Origin: Gordonia amicalis NBRC 100051 = JCM 11271
GTDB lineage: Bacteria > Actinomycetota > Actinomycetes > Mycobacteriales > Mycobacteriaceae
Direction: 5' to 3'
Length of the DNA stretch: 64,000 bases
Assembly (NCBI RefSeq): GCF_000332995.1
Contig: NZ_BANS01000005.1
Span: forward strand, 62,001 to 126,000
Shown here: piece after piece, positions 58,408 to 64,000 of the stretch
How positions within the stretch are numbered: position 1 is the stretch's first letter
How the letters are laid out: the number at the start of each line of letters is the position of its first letter
Notes under the pieces: model-generated
Databases searched by the model: none
What the model was told of the DNA's origin: nothing
Seen by the model: only the letters and a program-made list of their open reading frames with translations
Translations under genes and position numbers: made by a program

Positions 58408-59310
58408 CTAGCTGTCCTTGGGCGCAGTCGCCGCAGTCGGGTCGGCGGCTGCCGAGAGTCCCTCGCCGGACAGGGTCGACGGCGCGGTGTTGGTGGAAAC
58501 CGGTCGTCCCGGCCGTGGGCCGCGGTACCGCTTCGAATAGGCGATCCGCACGATGACCAGCACCGCGATCAGGCAGACGATGGCGACGAACCACGACCAA
58601 CTGCTCACTGCGGCGGTCGCCGGATCCGGGTAGGTGGCGTCGGCGCTGAAGTCCGACGGTTCGCCCGGCGCCGGGGTCCAGGTGACCGTCGACTCGCCGA
58701 CCTGGTCGCCGTTGGTCGCCGTCACCGGCCCGCCGAACGTGACCGTCAGCTGCACGAAGTCGCGGACCGGGGTGAGGTCGGAGAGGTCGGTGTCACCGCG
58801 GAAGCGGACGACCTCGCCGCTGCGCTTGGCCGTGAGGTCCATCGTCAGCGAGGTCTCGCCGTAGGCGTCGGCGATGATGTCGCCGAGCTGCCCGAACTGG
58901 CCGGCGGTGAGATCGCTGAAACTCGCGCGGCTGCCGACGCGCGTGACCGCCTCGTCGAGCTTGTCACCGGAGTCCTCGTTGTCGTCTCCCGCGGACCCCG
59001 ACGGCGCGGCCGATTCCGCGCTCTCCTCCGGCGTCTCCTTGAACTCGGTCACCGAGACCTGCCCCAACATCGATTCGGGGAGATCCAGCTGCGGCGCGCC
59101 ACGAGGATTGTCCGGCGACGTCGCGACGATGACGCTGCCGGAATACCGGTCACCCACCGTCGTCGACCGCTCGAGACAACCGGCCATCAGCGGGGACAGA
59201 AGGAGCGCCACGATCACCACCGCCACCGGCATCAGCCGGCGGCGTCGGGACTGATCGCGGGGGGACTCAGGTGCACCCTGCTCGGGAATCGACGATCGCA
59301 CGCTGCTCAT
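58408..59310 (-). CDS. lppM: Lipoprotein LppM
   Basis: The 300-residue protein has a signal peptide with lipobox LMAGC (C45), an extracellular domain with an acidic Ser/Glu-rich insert (about 92-120), and a C-terminal membrane helix (about 242-262) followed by a cytoplasmic basic tail. A lipid anchor plus a C-terminal helix is the distinctive LppM pattern; in M. tuberculosis LppM (Rv2171) affects phagosome blocking. The function outside pathogens is unknown, perhaps lipid or lipoglycan binding. The ATG at 59310 is clear. It is convergent with metF. Confidence 0.9.
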   Translation of the reverse strand: MSSVRSSIPEQGAPESPRDQSRRRRLMPVAVVIVALLLSPLMAGCLERSTTVGDRYSGSVIVATSPDNPRGAPQLDLPESMLGQVSVTEFKETPEESAESAAPSGSAGDDNEDSGDKLDEAVTRVGSRASFSDLTAGQFGQLGDIIADAYGETSLTMDLTAKRSGEVVRFRGDTDLSDLTPVRDFVQLTVTFGGPVTATNGDQVGESTVTWTPAPGEPSDFSADATYPDPATAAVSSWSWFVAIVCLIAVLVIVRIAYSKRYRGPRPGRPVSTNTAPSTLSGEGLSAAADPTAATAPKDS

Positions 59311-59317
59311 CGTGCCA

Positions 59318-59392
59318 GACGCTCAGCCGAACAGACGTCTCCGACGCTCAGCCGAACAAACGTCTCCGTCGCTCAGCCGAACAAACGTCTCC
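59318..59392. repeat. 25-bp tandem repeat, three copies, over a gene end
   Basis: Units start at 59318, 59343 and 59368 with one or two differences. The third unit contains the last codons and the TGA stop of the FAD-oxidoreductase gene; the first lies eight bases before the lppM start. The period is not a multiple of three, so extra copies would shift frame. Confidence 0.92.
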
Positions 59393-60986
59393 GACGCAGT
59401 GCGGCGTGGCCGGCGATGTATCCACTCGCACCGGTCACCCCGCCACCGGGATGTGTCGACGCACCTGCCAGGAGGAGACCGTCGGCACCGGGGACACGGT
59501 GGCCCGCCAGGTCCGGGGTCGGACGCCACATGAACATCTGGTCGATCGACATCTCCACGTGCATGATGTTGCCGCCGATCAGGCCCAGTTCGGATTCGAG
59601 GTCCTCCGGGGTCTGCACATGGCGATGGGCGATCGACTCCGCGAAACCCGGTGCATGACGGTCCACCTCGGCGCAGACCGCCGCTGCGGCCTGCGCGCCC
59701 AGTGTCGACCAGTCGCCCTCGGCGAGCCGATACGGATGCCACTGCGCCCACAGGTTGATCGCGTGCCGACCCTCCGGGGCGAGGGTGGGATCGATCGCCG
59801 AGAAGCTCATCGCAACGACAGCGGGCCGCGGCGGCAGTGCGCCGACCGCCGCTGCCGCATGCGCGCCGACCAGGTGTGCGCGATCGGTGACCAACAGCCC
59901 GAGGGCCGAGTGGACGCCGTGCGCGGGCAGGTCGTCGGGGAGGTCGCGATAGGCGGGCAGTGCCGTCGTACCGAGGCGCACCGCCATCCCGATCCCGCTG
60001 CCGACCACGATGTCCCGTCGCCAGCGGTCGAGGGTTCCGGCGTCGAAACCGCCCGCCGCCAACATGTCCAGGGTCGTCAGCACGTGGCAGGCGCTGATCA
60101 CCGTCGGCGCGCACCGACGTTCGCCGGATGCGGTCTGCACCCGCCAGTGGTTCCCGCACCGGGTGATCGAGACGGCCGGGTCCCCGCACGCGATCCGCGC
60201 ACCGTCGGCCTCGATGCGGTGGACGAGCGCGTCGGTCAACGCGCCGCTGCCACCGATCGCCCGGCCGGGCGGGATGCGGTGCATCAGCGCGGCGAACCCG
60301 ACCATCGGAGCGCTGCCGGGTGCATTCATCGGCGGTCCCGACTGGGCGCCGAACCAGGCGAGTCCCGCCTTGAGCTGTTCGGAGTCGAAATAGCGGTCGA
60401 GGAGTGAGTCGCCCGAGGCCATGAGCTCGGCGGTCAGGTTCATCATCGCGCCGCTGCGACGTCCGATGAGACCGGTGCGTTCGGTGCCGGCGGTCGAACC
60501 GAGACCGCTGAACGCCCGGCCGAACTGCCGCATGGTCGCGGGCCGGTAGAACGCATCCATGACGGCCGCCGACCGCGGCGTCCACGTCTCGACGAACTGT
60601 CGGTACGCCGCGGCATCCTTCGCGCCACAGGCCCGTTCGATGGAGGCGCAGGTGGCCTCCAGGTCGGTGCGGAAGACGATCGCCGGTGCGGTCGCGGTCG
60701 CCGGGACGAAAGCCCAGGGGTCGCAGTCGACGTAGCGCAGTCCGTGCGCGGCGAGGTCGAGGTCGTCGAGGACGGGGGAGTGCCGGATCATCAGGTGCGC
60801 CGAGGAACCGCGATCGATCCGATGACCGGGGAAGCGCTCGACGGTCGACACGGCGCCGCCGGGGATCTCGTCGCGTTCGAGCACCTCGACGTCCCGTCCG
60901 GCCTGCGCGAGATACGCCGCGGCGATCAGGCCGTTGTGACCGGCGCCGACGATCACCGCGTCACGCCGCTCGCCGTGCCCGCTCAT
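59373..60986 (-). CDS. FAD-dependent oxidoreductase, phytoene desaturase-like
   Basis: The 537-residue protein has the FAD-binding IVGAGHNGLIAAAYLAQAG (about 12-30) and the phytoene-dehydrogenase pattern: EIPGGAVSTVE after the second strand and the C-terminal GASTHPGGGVTGASGYIAG. Such proteins act on carotenoids, polyprenyl chains or fatty acyl substrates; the substrate is unknown. No carotenoid genes are nearby except the prenyl synthase 3 kb away. The ATG at 60986 is clear. It has no counterpart at this place in M. tuberculosis. The C-terminus RRRLFG lies in a 25-bp tandem repeat. Confidence 0.87.
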   Translation of the reverse strand: MSGHGERRDAVIVGAGHNGLIAAAYLAQAGRDVEVLERDEIPGGAVSTVERFPGHRIDRGSSAHLMIRHSPVLDDLDLAAHGLRYVDCDPWAFVPATATAPAIVFRTDLEATCASIERACGAKDAAAYRQFVETWTPRSAAVMDAFYRPATMRQFGRAFSGLGSTAGTERTGLIGRRSGAMMNLTAELMASGDSLLDRYFDSEQLKAGLAWFGAQSGPPMNAPGSAPMVGFAALMHRIPPGRAIGGSGALTDALVHRIEADGARIACGDPAVSITRCGNHWRVQTASGERRCAPTVISACHVLTTLDMLAAGGFDAGTLDRWRRDIVVGSGIGMAVRLGTTALPAYRDLPDDLPAHGVHSALGLLVTDRAHLVGAHAAAAVGALPPRPAVVAMSFSAIDPTLAPEGRHAINLWAQWHPYRLAEGDWSTLGAQAAAAVCAEVDRHAPGFAESIAHRHVQTPEDLESELGLIGGNIMHVEMSIDQMFMWRPTPDLAGHRVPGADGLLLAGASTHPGGGVTGASGYIAGHAALRRRRLFG

Positions 60987-61032
60987 GCGGGTCCTGTGCC
61001 GTGCGCGATCGTTTCCGGGTGTGCCATGTCCT

Positions 61033-61704
61033 CTATCCTCCGGGTCGTGCTGGACCGGCCGACGGCGGTCGGAGATCCAGGGGGAGCGGACGACCCAGGA
61101 ATGCGAACGGCCGCGGGTCGCCGGTGAACGTGAAATGCCGGAGCACGTCGGAGAACCCCATCCGCCGGTACAGCGACCACGCGCGGTTCTGCTCGGCCGG
61201 GATCTCCGGGGTCGACAGCAGGACGTGGCGTTCGGGCCGGTCGGCGAGTAGGCGTGCGAGCAGCAACTGGCCGATGCCGCGTCCCTGTGCGGTCGGGTGT
61301 ACGTGCAGTTCGGTCAGCTCGAAGTAGTCGCGGGCGATCATCTCGATCTCCGCGGGCGAGCGCCCGGTCTGCCGCAACCCGAGCCGGAGTTGCTGATTCC
61401 ACCACTGGCCGGTCGCCCCCGTGTACCCGTAGGCGATGCCCACGAGAACGTCGTCGGGACCTGTGCCGACGGGCGTTCCGACCCGACGCCGGGCGGTCGG
61501 CATCGCCTGCGCCTCGTGCGGGGGCAGCGTGGCGACCGCGCCGATCGCGCGCCAGCCCGGCCGGGCGATGTGCTCGCGCCAGAGGGCGGCTCGGTGCACC
61601 TCGGTCCCACGGGGGTATCCCATCGCGGTCACGTAGACGTCGAGCGCGGGCTCCAGCCACACGCGGGAGTCCTGACCACCGAGGTTCACCAGGCGGACGG
61701 TCAC
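61033..61704 (-). CDS. GNAT-family N-acetyltransferase (Rv2170 type)
   Basis: The 223-residue protein has the acetyl-CoA motif LHVHPTAQGRGIGQLLLARLL (about residues 134-154), with the Q/RxxGxG/A loop. The flanking N-terminal half has an inserted basic loop. The M. tuberculosis homologue at this position acetylates lysines of isocitrate dehydrogenase, but the target here is unknown. The GTG at 61704 is the first plausible start. It lies 46 bp upstream of the FAD oxidoreductase on the same strand, so the two may share a message. Confidence 0.87.
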   Translation of the reverse strand: MTVRLVNLGGQDSRVWLEPALDVYVTAMGYPRGTEVHRAALWREHIARPGWRAIGAVATLPPHEAQAMPTARRRVGTPVGTGPDDVLVGIAYGYTGATGQWWNQQLRLGLRQTGRSPAEIEMIARDYFELTELHVHPTAQGRGIGQLLLARLLADRPERHVLLSTPEIPAEQNRAWSLYRRMGFSDVLRHFTFTGDPRPFAFLGRPLPLDLRPPSAGPARPGG

Positions 61705-61861
61705 CGGCGGGTCGTCTTCCGGCTCGCCGTGCGGGCCCGCACCGACCCGGCCAAGCGTTCTCCGACCATCTGGTGTGACTGTCCTCTCGGTGCGGCGGAC
61801 TCGGCGGAATCGGGTCGCGGGACTCGGTGTTGTAGAAGGGTGCGGGTCGCGGACCCACGCC

Positions 61862-61913
61862 TTGAAGAGACGCGTGCCGCTAGCTATATTGAACGTGTCG
61901 AACGGGTGTTCGA
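61862..61913 (+). promoter_or_regulatory. Promoter with LexA (SOS) box
   Basis: TTGAAG (61862-61867), a 17-bp spacer and TATATT (61885-61890) form a near-consensus promoter. A perfect actinobacterial SOS box, TCGAACGGGTGTTCGA (61898-61913), lies at the predicted transcription start. LexA bound there would block initiation. The spacer 61705-62025 holds no other gene; a short ORF from the ATG at 61916 overlaps the next gene in another frame and is unlikely to be real. Confidence 0.88.
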
Positions 61914-62025
61914 TGAATGTGCCTCCGCAAGCTGTTCGCGTTCATCCCGACGACATGACGGTCCGGTGGCGGACGAGGGAAGCGTCTGCCACCGGACACC
62001 GTCATCCGCGAGTGAGGAGGATGCC

Positions 62026-62490
62026 ATGCCCGGTCGGCCCACATCCCGCCGGTCCGCCCCCGTCGACCCGGTGATGGTCGGACGTGCGCGCGACCTCCTC
62101 CAGCGCGCACATCTCCTTCTCGACAACGCCGACGGGGTCGAGGACGACGCCGAGCGATTCCGTCAGTTCTATCTTGCCGCGCTCCGTGCCGCCGGAGCCG
62201 CTCTCGCGATCGGTGAACCGATCGGTCCCGCTCGCCGTAAGACGTCGAACGCCTGGACCCGGATTGGTGTGGTCGCCCCTGAACTCGCGCCGCTGGCGGC
62301 GCGCTTCGCCGCGCTGTCGCCCGTGCGGATGAAGATCGAGTCGGGGATCATCCGAACGCTCGACCCCGACAGTGTCGCCGGCATGCGACTCCTCGTCCTC
62401 GACTTCCTTCGTCGGGTCGAGACCCTGGTCATCGCTTACGAGCAAGGCAAATTCGGGACAGAGGACCCCCAAATCGGGCGAACAGCGTGA
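62026..62490 (+). CDS. SAV_6107-type HEPN-domain protein, SOS-controlled
   Basis: The 154-residue protein is a helical HEPN-like protein: VGRARDLLQRAHLLLDNADGVEDDAERFRQFYLAALRAAGAALAIGE forms two long helices (about 18-65). I do not see the RNase R-x4-6-H motif typical of toxin HEPNs, so a nuclease role is doubtful. The ATG at 62026 follows GAGGAGG by five bases. The perfect LexA box 110 bp upstream predicts induction by DNA damage. The next gene lies 178 bp downstream. The function is unknown; a link to division control during damage is suggested only by its place at the edge of the dcw cluster. Confidence 0.85.
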   Translation: MPGRPTSRRSAPVDPVMVGRARDLLQRAHLLLDNADGVEDDAERFRQFYLAALRAAGAALAIGEPIGPARRKTSNAWTRIGVVAPELAPLAARFAALSPVRMKIESGIIRTLDPDSVAGMRLLVLDFLRRVETLVIAYEQGKFGTEDPQIGRTA

Positions 62491-62667
62491 GGCTGGACAC
62501 ACTTTCGGCGTTCCGTTGTCGTACCGGTATGTGCATCCGAGGCTGCAACAGCGAGTAATGGTGGTCGCGGCAGATTTCACCTCGTATCATGGGAGAATAA
62601 GGCGCAGACGCCTCACTGGTCGTGGTTGACCGTCGTCGGCGTCGCGGATCAGGGAGAAGGAGGGTCG

Positions 62668-63069
62668 GTGCCACTTTCGGAGCACGAGCAACGCATGCTC
62701 GAACAGATCGAGAGCGCTCTGTACGCGGAAGACCCCAAGTTTGCGTCCAGTGTCAAGCGTCGTCGGCTGGGCAAGTCGAGTGGTCGTCGTCGCCTACAGG
62801 CGGTGGCGATCTTCGTCGTCGGCCTCGTGATGCTCGTCGGCGGTCTCATCGTCAAGATCGACATCGGCGGATTTCCGATCGTCAGCCTCCTGGGTTTCCT
62901 GGTGATGTTCGGTGCCGGCCTCTTCGCCCTCTGGGGTGACGACCTCGGCGACTCCGCGACGTCCTCGCCGCGCGGGGGAGGCAAGAAACAGTCCGGGTCA
63001 TCGGGCTCCAAGCGCAAGCTGTCGGAGCGGATGGAAGAACGGTTCAACCGTCGGTTCGAGCAGGAGTAG
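62668..63069 (+). CDS. DUF3040 membrane protein
   Basis: The 133-residue protein begins VPLSEHEQRMLEQIE, the hallmark of DUF3040, followed by a basic stretch, two membrane helices (about 43-63 and 68-87) and a basic, Ser-rich cytoplasmic tail. M. tuberculosis has the same gene (Rv2169c) near mraZ. No function is established. The GTG at 62668 follows GAAGGAGG. A strong terminator lies 40 bp after the stop. Confidence 0.9.
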   Translation: MPLSEHEQRMLEQIESALYAEDPKFASSVKRRRLGKSSGRRRLQAVAIFVVGLVMLVGGLIVKIDIGGFPIVSLLGFLVMFGAGLFALWGDDLGDSATSSPRGGGKKQSGSSGSKRKLSERMEERFNRRFEQE

Positions 63070-63106
63070 GTTTCCTGCCTGCCTGACGGCCTCAACTCGT
63101 AGAAGA

Positions 63107-63138
63107 GCCGCGCACCCCACGGGGTGCGCGGCTTTTTT
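63107..63138 (+). terminator. Rho-independent terminator after the DUF3040 gene
   Basis: A 12-bp perfect stem, GCCGCGCACCCC with GGGGTGCGCGGC, is followed by six T residues. Confidence 0.93.
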
Positions 63139-63202
63139 GTCTGCCCTTCCCTCGGCTCTCCCCGCCGTGACCCACTCCCGGCCCCTTCCTCCAACCGGGG
63201 TT

Positions 63203-63264
63203 CCCCACCTTCCCCCACAGGGAGGCCCCACTTTCCCCCACCTGGGCACCCCACCTTGCCCCAC
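63203..63264. repeat. Three 16-bp C-rich motifs at exact 23-bp spacing
   Basis: CCCCACCTTCCCCCAC (63203-63218), CCCCACTTTCCCCCAC (63226-63241) and CCCCACCTTGCCCCAC (63249-63264) lie 23 bp apart. On the minus strand each reads as two GTGGGG boxes ten bases apart, matching the MraZ-box pair near mraZ in the opposite direction. The 453-bp region 63070-63522 has no gene; a possible promoter, TTGACC at 63326 and GATAGC at 63349, lies between this tract and mraZ. Confidence 0.85.
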
Positions 63265-63444
63265 CGGCGCGGAGACGCAGGTCGCATGGGTATCTGGCGC
63301 CTCATCAAACGCGTCTGTCACACGCTTGACCGACGTACAGCGGGCGCGGATAGCCGAGGACACGCAGGTAGCTCCAGATGTTTTGCGGGCCTGAACTGCG
63401 AGTTTGCTGATCGTGGGAGCTGGTGTGGGCCTCTGGGGTGGAAA

Positions 63445-63478
63445 GTGGAGGAAAGTGGGGTACTGTGGCATCACTGGG
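63445..63478 (+). promoter_or_regulatory. MraZ-binding repeats upstream of mraZ
   Basis: GTGGAG (63445), GTGGGG (63455), GTGGCA (63465) and TGGG (63475) follow each other at exactly ten-base steps, the layout of the MraZ box through which MraZ represses its own dcw operon. The first pair, GTGGAGGAAAGTGGGG, differs at one base from the repeats on the other strand 200 bp upstream. Confidence 0.85.
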
Positions 63479-63522
63479 TGAGGCGATCCGGAGCGTGGAA
63501 CCCAGGGGCAGGAGGTGTCGAC

Positions 63523-63963
63523 ATGTCCGTGCGATTTGTCGGCACCTACACGCCGAAATTGGACGACAAGGGGCGACTCACGTTGCCCGCCAAGTTCCGC
63601 GACGCATTGGCAGGAGGGGTAGTGGTCACCAAAGGCCAAGACCACAGCTTGTCGGTGTACCGGACCGAAGAGTTCGACGCGATCGCGGCGAGGATCGTCG
63701 AGGCGTCACGCAACGACCCTGACCTGCGTGCGTTTCAGCGGACGTTCTTCGCCGGTTCGGAAGAACAGCGACCGGACGGCCAGGGCAGGATCAGCCTGTC
63801 CTCCGACCATCGCGTCTACGCGGGACTGTCCAAGGAATGCGTGGTGTTCGGCAGCTTCGATCACCTCGAGATCTGGGATTCGGCCGCATGGGACGAGTAC
63901 CAGTCGCAGCACGAGGAGAACTTCTCGGCGGCGAACTCGGCCGCGCTGAACGCGGTCTTGTAG
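63523..63963 (+). CDS. mraZ: Transcriptional regulator MraZ
   Basis: MraZ is the first gene of the division and cell-wall cluster and controls its own operon. The 146-residue protein holds two SpoVT-AbrB-like halves, each with the D-x-K/Q-G-R motif: [18 protein letters not shown] (about 10-27) and [13 protein letters not shown] (about 87-99). An extra MSVRFV precedes the usual MFLGTY start. The ATG at 63523 follows GGAGG by seven bases. The MraZ boxes lie 45-78 bp upstream. The next gene, rsmH, should begin at the window edge. Confidence 0.97.
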   Translation: MSVRFVGTYTPKLDDKGRLTLPAKFRDALAGGVVVTKGQDHSLSVYRTEEFDAIAARIVEASRNDPDLRAFQRTFFAGSEEQRPDGQGRISLSSDHRVYAGLSKECVVFGSFDHLEIWDSAAWDEYQSQHEENFSAANSAALNAVL

Positions 63964-63987
63964 CCGAGAGGGGACGAGGCGGAAGCG

Positions 63988-64000
63988 GTGCACGGGCTTC
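63988..64000 (+). CDS. rsmH: Possible start of rsmH (16S rRNA methyltransferase), cut by window end
   Basis: A GTG 24 bases after mraZ, preceded by GAGG with about eight bases of spacing, opens VHGL before the window ends. The dcw order predicts rsmH here. Only four codons are visible, so this rests on position. Confidence 0.4.

Noticed and set aside
61916-62074. Short ORF right after the LexA box
   Set aside because: It overlaps the HEPN gene in another frame, has no ribosome-binding site and has an Arg/Pro/His-rich composition.
63203-63264. CRISPR array
   Set aside because: The repeat is 16 bp with seven-base spacers, far too short, and no cas genes are present.

Overview
The window is about 68% GC actinobacterial chromosome. 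Almost every gene has a recognisable mycobacterial counterpart in the same order as the Mycobacterium tuberculosis stretch from glnE (Rv2221c) down to mraZ (Rv2166c). Phosphatidylinositol-mannoside and lipomannan mannosyltransferases, PknL, LppM, RipC-type hydrolases, the QcrCAB/CtaE/CtaC/CtaF respiratory set and leaderless GTG starts place it in the Mycobacteriales. The genes inserted or fused relative to M. tuberculosis and the dispersed repeats suggest Gordonia or a close relative; the genus is an inference, not a measurement.

Layout. 1-5.8 kb: 3' end of glnE, a membrane phosphatase/nuclease-like protein coupled to a heme oxygenase, and glnA under a full GlnR operator, followed by an RDD membrane protein. 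5.8-11.2 kb (minus strand): dlaT, a TIGR01777 epimerase, lipB, lipA and a DUF4191 protein, that is, a lipoyl-bearing E2 with its lipoylation enzymes. 11.4-15.3 kb: leucyl aminopeptidase, gcvT, ilvE. 15.4-18.7 kb (minus): DUF3043, a fused CobU-CobT protein and CobS for late cobalamin assembly. 18.8-22.1 kb: glycerate kinase, an A-type Fe-S carrier, adenosine kinase, then a guanidine-III riboswitch in front of an SMR exporter. 22.2-32.1 kb: asnB/ltsA-type amidotransferase, ctaC-ctaF, a PAP2-lipid kinase fusion, and the ctaE-qcrC-qcrA-qcrB operon (order on the minus strand). 32.3-36.6 kb: a hypothetical protein, trpD, a stand-alone RAM-domain regulator, a DEDDh/GIY-YIG nuclease and a small four-cysteine protein. 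36.7-41.4 kb: a c-di-AMP (ydaO) riboswitch in front of two NlpC/P60 wall hydrolases, a HExxH lipoprotein and pimB. 41.4-49 kb: oxidoreductase, fadD15-type ligase, two SRPBCC proteins, an ArsA-like protein with a degenerate P-loop, a small conserved protein, a ROK glucokinase and an acyltransferase. 49-57.4 kb: a GT87 mannosyltransferase fused to a Nudix domain, RNase AS, aroG, pknL and its likely partner regulator, an MptA-type mannosyltransferase and a GGPP synthase. 57.4-64 kb: MTHFR, LppM, an FAD oxidoreductase, a GNAT acetyltransferase, a LexA-box-controlled HEPN protein, a DUF3040 protein, and mraZ at the start of the dcw cluster.

Themes. Nitrogen control appears at three levels: the GlnR site on glnA, GlnE, and the target tyrosine in GlnA. 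The envelope theme is strong: PIM/LM mannosyltransferases, wall hydrolases under c-di-AMP, an asnB/ltsA-type amidotransferase, PknL, and MraZ. The respiratory block encodes the bc1 and part of the aa3 oxidase. I saw no rRNA, tRNA, CRISPR array, insertion sequence or prophage. No wholly unknown multi-gene system is evident. The most unusual items are the mannosyltransferase-Nudix fusion, a dispersed repeat translated inside the GGPP synthase, three 23-bp-spaced C-rich repeats resembling inverted MraZ boxes upstream of mraZ, and the LexA-controlled HEPN gene.
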